Shown piece by piece: positions 26,290 to 34,822 of a stretch of DNA of 64,000 bases. Source of the DNA: Cellulomonas sp. ES6 (GTDB taxonomy: Bacteria > Actinomycetota > Actinomycetes > Actinomycetales > Cellulomonadaceae); NCBI RefSeq assembly GCF_030053835.1, contig NZ_CP125655.1, positions 3,782,001-3,846,000 on the forward strand, read 5' to 3'. Both the position numbers and the translations under genes were made by a program. The notes beneath the pieces are model-generated. The model had not been told where the DNA came from. It saw only the letters and a list, made by a program, of their open reading frames with translations, and did no database searches. Within the stretch, counting starts at the first letter, position 1, and every line of letters begins with the position of its first letter.

Positions 26290-27258
26290 TCAGGCCGCGC
26301 GGCTGCCGCTCACGGCGTCCAGCCAGTCGAACACCGCGGCGACGTACGCGGCGAACGGCTCCGGTGCGGACAGGGACAGGTCGTGCACGCCGCCCGGAAC
26401 CGTCACCAGCGTGACGTCCTCGCCGAGCCGCGGCGCCCGCGCCCAGATCTGCTCGACGTCCAGCACCGTGTCCTGCGCGTCGAGCAGCGGGTTGGTGCGC
26501 GAGTTGGGCCCCGACTCCGCCGCGGTGCACACCAGCACCGGCGCCTCGATCCGCAGGCCCCGCGCCAGCCGCGCCTGCCCCCGGCGCACGGCCCGCAGCC
26601 AGCCCGCCCGCACGGGGAAGCCCTCCGCGGGCTTCAGCCGGCGGTCGTACTCCCACCGGCCGCCGTTGTCGACGTGCAGGTGCCAGGAGTACGCCGACGG
26701 CCCGTCGGCCAGCACACGCATCGGGTCGACCGGGCCGAGGCTGTCGAGCACCCACGTCGAGACCACGCGGTGGAACCAGCGGGCGTGCAGGTCGAACCAC
26801 GGGCTGTCGAGCACCAGGGCGTCCACCGCCGCCCGCCCGGCCGGGCCGTTCGCCCACAGCGCCGCCGTCAGGCCGCCGGTGGAGTGCGCGTGCACCGTCA
26901 GCCGGTCGTGCCCCAGCACCTCGCGGACCAGGCGGGCGGCGAGCCCGAGGTCGTCGCGGTACTCCGCGAGGTCGGTCACGTAGTGCGGCACCTGGCCGGG
27001 TCGCCACGACCGGCCGCACCGGCGCAGGTCGACCGCGTAGAACGTGTGACCCCGGCTCTCCCACTCCCGCGCGAGGTGCGTCTGGAAGAAGTAGTCGTTG
27101 AACCCGTGCACGTGCAGGACGGCGGGGCCGCCGGGCTCGGCGCCCGGCGCGGGGGTGCGCCGGACGACGGTCGCCACCAGGTCCGGGTCCGACGCCGACA
27201 GGGCGAGCGTCGTCCGCTCCCAGCCCGGACCGAGCAGGTCCGGCTCCCAGGCGGTCAC
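26290..27258 (-). CDS. Alpha/beta hydrolase (serine aminopeptidase / lysophospholipase-like)
   Basis: This 322-residue protein has the fold markers VLHVHGFNDYFFQTHLA, YAVDLRRCGRSWRPGQ, a nucleophile in VHAHSTGGLTAALWA (HSTGG) and a C-terminal histidine in PGGVHDLSL. This resembles the S33 or monoacylglycerol-lipase-like hydrolases. No signal peptide is evident. Its GTG start overlaps the stop of the MFS transporter gene by four bases, so they are translationally coupled. The hydrolase may process or generate the transporter's substrate. The substrate is unknown. Confidence 0.82.
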   Translation of the reverse strand: MTAWEPDLLGPGWERTTLALSASDPDLVATVVRRTPAPGAEPGGPAVLHVHGFNDYFFQTHLAREWESRGHTFYAVDLRRCGRSWRPGQVPHYVTDLAEYRDDLGLAARLVREVLGHDRLTVHAHSTGGLTAALWANGPAGRAAVDALVLDSPWFDLHARWFHRVVSTWVLDSLGPVDPMRVLADGPSAYSWHLHVDNGGRWEYDRRLKPAEGFPVRAGWLRAVRRGQARLARGLRIEAPVLVCTAAESGPNSRTNPLLDAQDTVLDVEQIWARAPRLGEDVTLVTVPGGVHDLSLSAPEPFAAYVAAVFDWLDAVSGSRAA

Positions 27259-28730
27259 GCCGTGCCCCCGCCCGCCGGCCGCGCGACGGCCGGCGCCCGC
27301 GTGCCGGCGACGCGGGCAGCGGGCAGCCGCAGGGGGAGCAGGGCCGCGAGCCCGAGCGCGAGGACGAGCACGAGACCCAGGATGCCCCAGCGCTGCGACC
27401 CCGAGACCGCGACGAAGGTCGCGAACGCCAGCGGCGCCAGGAAGCTCGCCGCGCGGCCCGTCGTCGCGTAGAGCCCGAACAGCTGCGACTCCCGGCCGGG
27501 CGGGGCGAGGCGTGTCAGCAGGGAGCGGCTCGCGGACTGCGCCGGCCCGACGAACACGCACAGCAGCAGTCCGCAGGCCCAGAACGCTGCCGGCCCCGCG
27601 TCGGCCAGCAGGAACGTCGCGACGCCCGCCACCACCAGGCCGGCGAGCGCGGCCACCACCAGCGCCCGGGGGCCGACCCGGTCGTCCAGCAGGCCCGCGA
27701 GCACGGTCGACACGCCCGCCACGACGTTCGCCGCGATCGCGAACACGACGACCTCGCTCGCGGAGAACCCGAACGTGCCCGACGCGATGACCGCCCCGAA
27801 CGTGAAGACGCCCGCGAGGCCGTCGCGGTAGACGGCGCTGGCCAGCAGGAACAGCACGGTGCTGCGCGACGTGCGCCACAGGTCCCGCACGTCCGCGGCC
27901 ACCCGCCGGTACGCCCCGGCCACCGCGCGCCACCGGCCCCGCAGCCCGGACGGTCCGTCCGGCCGCCGCGCGGCCGCGGGCACGGGGTCGTCCGGGACCG
28001 CGACCAGCACCGGCACCGCGAACGCGGCGAACCACACCGCGGACAGCAGCACCGCCACCCGGATGTTCGCGCCGTCCGCCGGCGTCACGCCGAACCAGCC
28101 GACCTCCGGGTCGATGAACCCCACGAAGAGCACCAGCAGCAGCACGATCCCGCCGAGGTACCCCGCGCCCCAGCCGATGCCGCTCACCCGGCCCAGCGTC
28201 GCCGGCGTCGCCACGCGGGGGAGCAGCGCGTTGTAGTGCACCGACGCCAGCTCGAACGTGAGGTTCGCCGTGGCGAGCAGCGCGATGCCGAGCACCAGGT
28301 TCGCCGTCAGGGCGTCCGGGTCCGGGCGGACGAGCGCCATCGCCGCGCACAGCACCACCGTCACGGACGTCTGCACGGCCAGCCCGCGCCGCCGCCGGCC
28401 CGAGCCGTCGGCCCGCGTCCCCGCGACGGGCGCCAGCAGGGCGATCGCCGCACCGGCCGCGGTCAGCCCCCAGCCGAGCCACGTCGAGTGCTCCGCCAGC
28501 GCGGCGTCGAGGGGCGCGCCCCCGGCCGCCGCCACCTCCGGGTCGACGAACGCGTCCGACGTGAGCCACCGCGTGAAGACGAACGTCGTGATGACCGCGT
28601 TGAACGCGGCCGACCCCCAGTCCCACAGGGCCCACGCGGCGACCGTGCGGCGGCGGGCGGGTCGCGCCGCGCCCACCGGGTCCGGGGGCGCGGCGACGGG
28701 AGGCGGTGGCGGGACGGCGTCGGCGTGCAC
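27255..28730 (-). CDS. MFS transporter, UMF1/Atg22-like family
   Basis: This 491-residue membrane protein has about twelve hydrophobic helices. It opens with the UMF1-type signature VAAWALWDWGSAAFNAVITT after a proline-rich cytoplasmic tail. GWGAGYLGGIVLLLVLF and the C-terminal LLLCVFVGPAQSASRSLLTR are also typical, the latter resembling the family's GPxQAxSR motif. The substrate is unknown. The start is uncertain: GTG at 28730 has no good ribosome site, and the frame continues upstream into the divergent DUF72 gene. The stop overlaps the downstream hydrolase start. Confidence 0.82.
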   Translation of the reverse strand: MHADAVPPPPPVAAPPDPVGAARPARRRTVAAWALWDWGSAAFNAVITTFVFTRWLTSDAFVDPEVAAAGGAPLDAALAEHSTWLGWGLTAAGAAIALLAPVAGTRADGSGRRRRGLAVQTSVTVVLCAAMALVRPDPDALTANLVLGIALLATANLTFELASVHYNALLPRVATPATLGRVSGIGWGAGYLGGIVLLLVLFVGFIDPEVGWFGVTPADGANIRVAVLLSAVWFAAFAVPVLVAVPDDPVPAAARRPDGPSGLRGRWRAVAGAYRRVAADVRDLWRTSRSTVLFLLASAVYRDGLAGVFTFGAVIASGTFGFSASEVVVFAIAANVVAGVSTVLAGLLDDRVGPRALVVAALAGLVVAGVATFLLADAGPAAFWACGLLLCVFVGPAQSASRSLLTRLAPPGRESQLFGLYATTGRAASFLAPLAFATFVAVSGSQRWGILGLVLVLALGLAALLPLRLPAARVAGTRAPAVARPAGGGTA

Positions 28731-28887
28731 GCACCAGGGATACCGCGGTCCGGCGTCGGGCGCGTGTCGAGGGGCGGAACGCGGCGCGACGGGACGCTGT
28801 GGCGGGGCTGGAGGCTGCGGGGCTGGGCGGCGGGTGCGGGGCGGTGGCGCGGTTGCCCGTCCCCGCGGCCGGTGCCTACGGTCCGCC

Positions 28888-29778
28888 ATGGCCTCGGACA
28901 CCCGGATCGGCATCTCCGGCTGGCGGTACGCGCCCTGGCGCGGGGTGTTCTACCCCCCGGGTCTGCCGCAGCGCCGTGAGCTGGAGTTCGCCTCCCGGCA
29001 CCTGCGCAGCATCGAGGTCAACGGCTCGTTCTACGCGTTGCAGCGCCCCGAGTCGTACCTCGCGTGGCGCGCGGAGGTGCCCGAGGGCTTCGTGTTCTCG
29101 GTCAAGGGCGGCCGCTTCGTGACCCACATGAAGAAGCTCGCCGACGTCGAGGTGCCGCTCGCGAACTTCTTCGCCTCGGGGGTGCTCGCGCTCGGTCCGG
29201 CGCTCGGACCGGTGCTGTGGCAGCTGCCGCCCACGCTCGGGTTCGACGCCGGTCGGCTCGCGCGGTTCTTCGACCTGCTGCCGCGCACGACAACGGCGGC
29301 CGCCGAGCTGGCCGCGCGGCACGACGAGCGCCTCGACGACCGCGCCTGGACGACCACCGACGAGGACCGCCCGCTGCGCCACGTCCTCGAGGTGCGGCAC
29401 GCGTCGTTCGAGGACCCCGCCTTCCCCGCCCTGCTGCGCGAGCACGGCATCGGCCTGGTCGTCGCGGACACCGCGGGACGCTGGCCGTACCTGGAGGACG
29501 TCACGGCGGACCTCGTCTACGTCCGGCTCCACGGCGACTCCGAGCTGTACGTGTCCGGCTACGACGACCCGGCGCTCGACCGGTGGGCCGACCGGGTACG
29601 AGCCTGGAGCGCCGGGGGAGAGCCGCCGGACGCGCACCGGCTCGGGCCACCGGCCCCCGCGGCGCCCGGAGGCCGCGACGTGTTCGTCTACTTCGACAAC
29701 GACACGAAGGTCCGCGCGCCCGTCGACGCGATGGCACTGGCCCGCCGCCTGGGCGTCGACCCGCCGGCCCCGAGCTGA
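28888..29778 (+). CDS. DUF72 family protein (YecE-like)
   Basis: This 296-residue TIM-barrel-like protein has the DUF72 hallmarks GISGWRYAPWRGVFYPPG, then SIEVNGSFYALQRPESY, FVFSVKGGRFVTHMKKL, and the C-terminal VFVYFDNDTKVRAP. The function of the family is not established, though conserved residues suggest an enzyme or nucleic-acid role. It is soluble and monocistronic. The ATG has TACGGT five bases before it and no Shine-Dalgarno, consistent with a leaderless message. Confidence 0.88.
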   Translation: MASDTRIGISGWRYAPWRGVFYPPGLPQRRELEFASRHLRSIEVNGSFYALQRPESYLAWRAEVPEGFVFSVKGGRFVTHMKKLADVEVPLANFFASGVLALGPALGPVLWQLPPTLGFDAGRLARFFDLLPRTTTAAAELAARHDERLDDRAWTTTDEDRPLRHVLEVRHASFEDPAFPALLREHGIGLVVADTAGRWPYLEDVTADLVYVRLHGDSELYVSGYDDPALDRWADRVRAWSAGGEPPDAHRLGPPAPAAPGGRDVFVYFDNDTKVRAPVDAMALARRLGVDPPAPS

Positions 29779-29855
29779 CGCCCCGACGGCCCGCCCCGCC
29801 CCGCCCCGCCCGCCCCTGACCGACCCGACGCGCCCCGAGTGCGCGCTCCCACTGC

Positions 29856-29915
29856 GCGAGAGGCCACCACCCGGGGTGCGCGTGCCCGCGGCACCCCCGG
29901 CGACTGGCCTCTCGC
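29856..29915. terminator. Palindrome between convergent genes, candidate bidirectional terminator
   Basis: GCGAGAGGCCA (29856-29866) pairs perfectly with TGGCCTCTCGC (29905-29915). An inner stem pairs CCGGGGTGC (29871-29879) with GCACCCCCGG (29891-29900) with a one-base bulge. It sits between the DUF72 gene and the convergent S4-domain gene. Its outer CGAGAG end is shared with the palindromes at 3611-3674 and 34558-34618. Confidence 0.65.
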
Positions 29916-29970
29916 CGGGGCGGCTCGCGCGGCAGGGGGCAGGCGCGGATGCAGTCGGGGGGCGCGGACG

Positions 29971-30060
29971 GGCGGTGCTGTCGGGCGGGACGGCCCGGCG
30001 GGCGGTGCTGTCGGGCGGGACGCCCCGGCGGGCGGTGCTGTCGGGCGGGACGGCCCGCTG
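29971..30060. repeat. Three tandem copies of a 30-bp repeat
   Basis: Units at 29971-30000, 30001-30030 and 30031-30060 each begin GGCGGTGCTGTCGGGCGGGA and differ at only a few positions near the end. The array ends two bases before the stop codon of the S4-domain gene. No gene is visible in the remainder of the 284-base gap apart from the palindrome at 29856-29915. Confidence 0.9.
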
Positions 30061-30062
30061 GG

Positions 30063-30767
30063 TCAGCGGTCGCGGCCGCGCAGGCGGTCGAGCTCGCGGC
30101 GCTCGCGCTTGGTCGGACGGCCGGCGCCGCGCTCGCGGACGCCGGCCGCGGCCACGTGCTCCGGAGGGGGAGGCGGCGGGGTGCGGTCGACGTAGCACGC
30201 GGCGGCCGGGACGGGCCCGACGCGGCGCTCGATCACGTGGGCGACCTCGACGATCCGCTCGGGGCCGTCGCCGCGCACCCGCACCTCGTCCCCGACGCGC
30301 ACCGTCGTGGCCGGCTTCGCGCGGTCCCCGTTGACGCGGACGTGCCCGGCCCGGCACGCGGCCGCGGCGAGCGCGCGGGTCTTGGTCAGCCGGACGGCCC
30401 ACACCCAGCGGTCGACCCGCGTCGACGACGGCCCCGCGGGCAGCGTGGGCCGGGCGCCCCCGCCGGCCTCGGACCCACCCGGCGTCGCTCCCGTCGGAGC
30501 CTCCGACGGTGCGCCGTGTCCGGTCCTGGACCCCGCTGGAGCCTCGGAGGGTGTGCCGTGTCCGGGCATGGTTCCCGTCGCAGCCTCCGACGGCGTCCCG
30601 CGTCCGGTGCTCGCGCCGGCTCCAGCGTCCGACGGTGTCCCGCGTCCGGTGTCCGCTCCCGTCGGAGCCTCCGACGGCGCCTCGCGGACGGAGCCAGCCC
30701 CCGTGGGAGCCTCCGACGGCGCGCGCCGGTGGTGCCCGCCGACCGGACCCGCGCCCGAGGCCGGCAC
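30063..30767 (-). CDS. S4-domain RNA-binding protein with a 14-residue repeat extension
   Basis: This 234-residue protein has a C-terminal half that is an S4 RNA-binding domain, VDRWVWAVRLTKTRALAAAA then CRAGHVRVNGDRAKPATTVR. A basic tail GRPTKRERRELDRL follows, as in Hsp15/RqcH-pathway-like S4 proteins that bind stalled 50S subunits. The N-terminal half (about residues 16-99) is six tandem 14-residue repeats such as APSEAPTGADTGRG. These are low in complexity and presumably unstructured. GTG at 30767 follows a GGAGGTC ribosome site nine bases away that lies within the end of the upstream panE-like gene. Homologues usually lack such an extension. Confidence 0.8.
   Translation of the reverse strand: MPASGAGPVGGHHRRAPSEAPTGAGSVREAPSEAPTGADTGRGTPSDAGAGASTGRGTPSEAATGTMPGHGTPSEAPAGSRTGHGAPSEAPTGATPGGSEAGGGARPTLPAGPSSTRVDRWVWAVRLTKTRALAAAACRAGHVRVNGDRAKPATTVRVGDEVRVRGDGPERIVEVAHVIERRVGPVPAAACYVDRTPPPPPPEHVAAAGVRERGAGRPTKRERRELDRLRGRDR
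30471..30722. repeat. Six in-frame 42-bp repeats within the S4-domain gene
   Basis: A core GGAGCCTCCGAC or a close variant recurs at 30496, 30538, 30580, 30622, 30664 and 30706, exactly 42 bases apart. The array encodes six 14-residue units. The exact period and third-position variation show repeated duplication with the frame kept. Confidence 0.9.
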
Positions 30768-30772
30768 GGGAC

Positions 30773-31771
30773 TCAGACCTCCGCGCGCGCGGAGGCCAGG
30801 ACCTCCGCGGCGTCGTGCCCGCCGGGCTGCTCGCCCCGGGCCGCCGCGTCCTCGACGAGCCGCAGAAGCGTGGCGTTGACCGGCACCGGGACCCCGTGCA
30901 GCCGTCCGAGCAGCGCGATCTCGCCGTTCAGGTACGCCGCCTCCACCGAGCCCGCGCCGCGCACGAGGCTCTGCCACGTGGACCCGCCGCGCCGGTCGAC
31001 GCCGGGCAGGTCGACCAGGGTGAACCCCTCGCGGGCGCGCGCCTCCTCGGCGGCGTCCACCGGTGCGAGGCCGGCGGCGGCCAGCACCTCGCGCGCCTCG
31101 GCGACCGCGGCGTCGGCGAGCTCGCGCGCCGGCCCGCGCACCGGGCCGCAGAGCGCCTCGACGGCGTTGCCGAGGTTGCTCAGCAGCTTCGCGTACTTCC
31201 AGGCCGCGACGTCCTCGACGACGGGCGCGCGGAACCCGGCGGCCTCGAGGTCCCGGGAGACCTCCGCCAGGTCGGCGTCGGGGACGCCCGCGGGCACGGA
31301 CCCCAGCGTCAGCACCCCGGTGACCGGGGAGCCGGACGCCGACACCCGGCCCGGCTCCAGGAACGTCGCGGGCAGCCAGACGCACATGCCGGCCACGCGG
31401 GCGAACCGCCGCAGCGCGGTGCGCTCGTTGTCCACGCCGTTCTGGGCGCACACCAGCAGCAGGTCCTCGCCCGCGGTGCGGCCGCCGTCGACGGGGCGAC
31501 CGGCCCATCCGGCCAGCGTGGCGTCGGTGTCCTGCGACTTCACGGCGAGCACCAGCACGTCACCGCGCCGCAGCTCGACGTCCTCCGGCCGGGACGCGAC
31601 GGCGGTGCGCACGGTCCGGGCGCCCGCGGGAGTCGTCAGGTGCAGTCCGCCGGACCGCAGCGCGTCGAGGTGCGCACCCCGCGCGACGAGCACGACGTCC
31701 CCGCCGGCCTCGGCCAGCAGCCCCCCGATGGTCCCGCCGACCGCGCCGGCGCCGATGATCACGTATCGCAC
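30773..31771 (-). CDS. Ketopantoate reductase family protein (2-dehydropantoate 2-reductase)
   Basis: This 332-residue protein starts with a Rossmann NADP site YVIIGAGAVGGTIGGLLAEA and has the conserved VLAVKSQDTDATL, AQNGVDNE, and the catalytic-lysine segment WKYAKLLSNLGNAVEALCG of the PanE/ApbA family. PanE reduces ketopantoate to pantoate in coenzyme A synthesis. Actinobacteria carry several paralogues, so pantothenate synthesis is not certain. GTG at 31771 is chosen because it abuts the Rossmann strand and follows CAGGGTGACC. The S4-domain gene follows five bases after its stop. An amidohydrolase gene diverges. Confidence 0.83.
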   Translation of the reverse strand: MRYVIIGAGAVGGTIGGLLAEAGGDVVLVARGAHLDALRSGGLHLTTPAGARTVRTAVASRPEDVELRRGDVLVLAVKSQDTDATLAGWAGRPVDGGRTAGEDLLLVCAQNGVDNERTALRRFARVAGMCVWLPATFLEPGRVSASGSPVTGVLTLGSVPAGVPDADLAEVSRDLEAAGFRAPVVEDVAAWKYAKLLSNLGNAVEALCGPVRGPARELADAAVAEAREVLAAAGLAPVDAAEEARAREGFTLVDLPGVDRRGGSTWQSLVRGAGSVEAAYLNGEIALLGRLHGVPVPVNATLLRLVEDAAARGEQPGGHDAAEVLASARAEV

Positions 31772-31832
31772 CCGGTCACCCTGCCACACCCGTCGGCGCG
31801 GGTCGGTGGGGGCCGGGCATACGGTGGAGGTC

Positions 31833-33059
31833 ATGACCTCCTCCTCTCTCGTCGCCGTCACCGGCGGCTACGTCGTCCCCGTCAGCTCCGAGCCCGTCAA
31901 CGGCGGCACCGTCCTGATCCGCGACGGCCGCATCGAGGCCGTCGGCGCCGACGTGGCGGTCCCCGAGGGCGCGACCGTCGTCGACGCGACCGGGCGCTGG
32001 GTGCTCCCGGGCTTCGTCGAGGCGCACGGCCACGTCGGCATCCACGAGGAGGGCGAGGGCGTCGCGGGCGACGACACCAACGAGATGACCGGACCGAACA
32101 TGGCCGCGGTCCGGGCGATCGACGCGGTGAACATCGACGACGAGGGCTTCCGCGACGCGCTGGCCGGCGGCGTGACGTCCGTGGTGGTGAAGCCCGGCTC
32201 GGGCAACCCGATCGGCGGCCAGAGCGTGGCGCTGAAGTCGTGGGGCGGGCGCACCATCGACGAGCAGGTGATCTCCGCCGCGGTGAGCGTGAAGTCGGCG
32301 CTCGGCGAGAACCCGAAGCGGGTCTACGGCAACAAGAACCAGACCCCGTCGACGCGCCTGGGCACCGCGCTGGTGATCCGCGAGGCGTTCACGGCCGCGC
32401 AGCACTACCGGGCGGCGCGGGCCGCCGCCGAGGCCAAGGGCGAGCCGTTCAAGACGGACCTGGGGCTGGAGACGCTGGCCCGGGTGCTCGACGGCGAGCT
32501 GGTCTGGGACCAGCACACCCACCGCCACGACGACATCGCCACGGCGATCCGGCTGGCCGACGAGTTCGGCTACCGCCTGGTGGTCAACCACGGCACCGAG
32601 GGGCACAAGCTCGCGGACGTGCTGGCGGAGCGGGACGTGCCGGTGATCTTCGGCCCGATGTTCACGTCCCGGTCGAAGGTCGAGCTGCGGGACCGCGCCA
32701 TCGCGAACCTCGCCGCGCTCGCCCGGGCGGGCGTGCGCGTCGCGATCACCACCGACCACCCCGTCGTGCCGATCAACTTCCTCGTGCACCAGGCGACGCT
32801 CGCCGTGAAGGAGGGGCTGCCGCGGCAGACCGCGCTCGAGGCGCTGACGGTGAACCCGGCCGCGTTCCTCGGGCTGGACGGCCGGGTCGGGGCGCTGGAG
32901 CCGGGGCGCGACGGCGACGTCGTCGTGTGGTCGGGCGACCCGCTCGACGTGCACGCGCGTGCGGAGCACGTCCTCATCGAGGGCCGGACGGTCTACACGT
33001 GGGACGCCGAGGCGTCGCGGGGACGGGTCGTCGAGCGGTCGGAGCGCTTCGCCGGCTGA
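31833..33059 (+). CDS. Amidohydrolase family protein
   Basis: This 408-residue amidohydrolase has an N-terminal beta-sandwich (GGTVLIRDGRIEAVG), the HxH metal pair H65/H67 in VEAHGHVGIHEEG, the mid-barrel segment VVNHGTEGHKLADVL, and ITTDHPVVP supplying the catalytic aspartate. It closes with VNPAAFLGLDGRVGALEPGRDGD split across the final helix and sandwich. It resembles imidazolonepropionase-like enzymes of unknown substrate. The ATG is preceded at seven bases by TACGGT (31820-31825), a likely -10, with GGAGG within that short gap, so the transcript is probably leaderless. Confidence 0.85.
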   Translation: MTSSSLVAVTGGYVVPVSSEPVNGGTVLIRDGRIEAVGADVAVPEGATVVDATGRWVLPGFVEAHGHVGIHEEGEGVAGDDTNEMTGPNMAAVRAIDAVNIDDEGFRDALAGGVTSVVVKPGSGNPIGGQSVALKSWGGRTIDEQVISAAVSVKSALGENPKRVYGNKNQTPSTRLGTALVIREAFTAAQHYRAARAAAEAKGEPFKTDLGLETLARVLDGELVWDQHTHRHDDIATAIRLADEFGYRLVVNHGTEGHKLADVLAERDVPVIFGPMFTSRSKVELRDRAIANLAALARAGVRVAITTDHPVVPINFLVHQATLAVKEGLPRQTALEALTVNPAAFLGLDGRVGALEPGRDGDVVVWSGDPLDVHARAEHVLIEGRTVYTWDAEASRGRVVERSERFAG

Positions 33060-33177
33060 GGCAGGCCCCCACGATCCACGGCCGACGCTCAGGGAAGGTC
33101 CAGCCCGCGTCCTGGTCCGCGGGGTGCACTCAGGGGTATCGGCGCCGCCCCGGCGCCCGCCCCGCAGGAGGTGCCCC

Positions 33178-34518
33178 GTGGACCACGAGACCGCGCCCCG
33201 GCCGACGCCGGCCCAGCCCCACGACCCGACGACCGCAGCCGGCCCGGGCGTCGACGGCGACCAGCCGCCGGTGCCCGGCCGCTCGCGGCGCCGGAGGACG
33301 GCCGTCGCGCTGCTCGCCTCCGGGGCGGTCGCGGCCGGGCTGGTGCTGGGCGGGACCGCGTACGCGCTCGGCCTGCCGGACGCGGCGGCGGAGCCGGGCC
33401 TGGCCGCGGCGCCCTCGACCGGGGACGGCTCCGGCACCGTCCGCCCGCAGGCCGGCGCCGGCGGCTGGGGCGGGCCGTCGACGACGCTGCCCGGCGGGGG
33501 CGGCGGCGCGGGCTCCGGCGCCGGGTCCGCGACCGGCACGCTCGACGCCACGACCGCCACGGACGCGCAGCAGAGCGGCGTCGTGCTGATCTCGACGGTG
33601 CTCGGGTACCAGTCGGCGGAGGCCGCCGGCACGGGTGTCGTGCTGACGTCCGACGGGCTCGTGGTCACGAACAACCACGTGGTCGAGGGCGCGACGCAGA
33701 TCACGGTCACCGTCGCGTCGACGGGGGACACCTACACGGCCGAGGTCGTCGGGACCGACGCCACGGCGGACGTCGCCGTGCTCCAGCTCCAGGGCGCGTC
33801 GGGGCTCGCGACGGCGACGCTCGACGACGACGAGGCGGGCGTCGCGGTCGGGGACGCCGTCACGGCGGTCGGCAACGCGGAGGGTGGCGGCGTCCTGCTC
33901 GCGGCGGACGGCACGGTGACCGGGCTCGACGAGTCCATCACCACCCAGGCCGAGGGCGCGTCGTCGGGGGAGTCGCTGACCGGGCTGATCGAGGTCGACG
34001 CCGACGTGGTGTCGGGCGACTCCGGTGGCCCGCTGCTGGACGACGAGGGCGAGGTCGTGGGCATCACGACCGCCGCGTCGTCCGGCTCGGCGGACATCAC
34101 CGGCTACGCCATCCCGATCCAGGACGTGCTCGACGTGGTGACGCAGGTCGTCGCGGGCCAGGACACCGACACGATCACGCTCGGCTACCCGGCGTTCCTC
34201 GGGGTGCAGCTCGCGACGACGGGCGGCGACCCGGCGGCCCTGGACGGCCTGCCCGGCTCGACGACCGGGTCGACCGCCGGTGGGGCCGCGGGTGCGACGG
34301 TCGCCGGCGTCATCGACGGGACCCCCGCCGCGCAGGCCGGGCTGACCGCCGGGGACACCATCACAGCCGTCGACGGCGTGACGGTCGCGGACGGCGACGC
34401 GCTCAGCGAGGCGCTCGCGGCGCACGCCCCCGGCGACCAGGTCACGCTGACCTGGACCACGGCGACCGGCACGACGCAGTCCGCCACGGTGACCCTCGTC
34501 GAGGGCCCGGCCGACTGA
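33178..34518 (+). CDS. Membrane-anchored HtrA/DegP-type serine protease with PDZ domain
   Basis: This 446-residue protein has a cytoplasmic Pro-rich N-terminus, one transmembrane segment (about residues 41-63, TAVALLASGAVAAGLVLGG) and a Gly-rich linker. The trypsin-like domain carries the triad H167 (VVTNNHVVEG), D198 (DATADVAVL) and S282 (VSGDSGGPLLD). A C-terminal PDZ domain (about 350-440) contains GTPAAQAGLTAGDTI. HtrA proteases degrade misfolded envelope proteins and cleave signalling proteins. GTG at 33178 follows AGGAGGTGCC. The frame is open upstream into the previous gene, but that part is not protein-like. Confidence 0.92.
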   Translation: MDHETAPRPTPAQPHDPTTAAGPGVDGDQPPVPGRSRRRRTAVALLASGAVAAGLVLGGTAYALGLPDAAAEPGLAAAPSTGDGSGTVRPQAGAGGWGGPSTTLPGGGGGAGSGAGSATGTLDATTATDAQQSGVVLISTVLGYQSAEAAGTGVVLTSDGLVVTNNHVVEGATQITVTVASTGDTYTAEVVGTDATADVAVLQLQGASGLATATLDDDEAGVAVGDAVTAVGNAEGGGVLLAADGTVTGLDESITTQAEGASSGESLTGLIEVDADVVSGDSGGPLLDDEGEVVGITTAASSGSADITGYAIPIQDVLDVVTQVVAGQDTDTITLGYPAFLGVQLATTGGDPAALDGLPGSTTGSTAGGAAGATVAGVIDGTPAAQAGLTAGDTITAVDGVTVADGDALSEALAAHAPGDQVTLTWTTATGTTQSATVTLVEGPAD

Positions 34519-34557
34519 CCCCGGTCCGACTCGCCCGCTCCGCCGGGGCCACCGCTA

Positions 34558-34618
34558 CCGAGAGTCCAGGACACGCCCACGGTCCGCAACGCATCCCGGG
34601 CGTGTCCTGGACTCTCGG
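34558..34618. terminator. Perfect 21-bp inverted repeat between convergent genes
   Basis: The arm CCGAGAGTCCAGGACACGCC plus one C (34558-34578) is exactly repeated in inverse at 34598-34618, with a 19-base loop. It lies between the HtrA gene and the convergent ppdK gene and may terminate both. Its ends (CGAGAGTCCAG) resemble the outer arm of the palindrome at 3611-3674 (CGAGAGTGCAG when read outward). Confidence 0.75.
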
Positions 34619-34637
34619 CGGCTGAGCACGCGCATGC

Positions 34638-34760
34638 GGGAGAGAACGCGCGGGTGGGAACGCGCGGGTGCGGGAGAGAACGCGCGGGTGCGGGAGAGCG
34701 CGCGCGGGTGCGGGAGAACGCGCAGGTGCGGGACAGCGCGCGGGCGCGGGCGCGGGGGCA
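34638..34760. repeat. G-rich short repeats with an 18-20 base period
   Basis: GCGCGGGTGCGGGAGA-type units recur at spacings of 14, 20, 20, 18 and 18 bases downstream of ppdK. Together with the 34558-34618 palindrome they fill the 304-base convergent gap. No gene is visible there. Short open frames across the repeats are Arg/Gly-rich and not credible. Confidence 0.6.
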
Positions 34761-34822
34761 CGGACGCCGCGGGGCCGCCGTCCCGGTGTCCCAACCGGGG
34801 CGGCGGCGGCGCGGTCGTCCCC

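Noticed and set aside
30471..30722. The 42-bp repeats considered as a CRISPR-like array
   Set aside because: There are no unique spacers, the repeats are contiguous, in frame and translated, and no cas gene is present.
34638..34760. Open frames across the G-rich repeats between the HtrA and ppdK genes
   Set aside because: The frames exist only because of the repeats, encode Arg/Gly runs and lack start signals.
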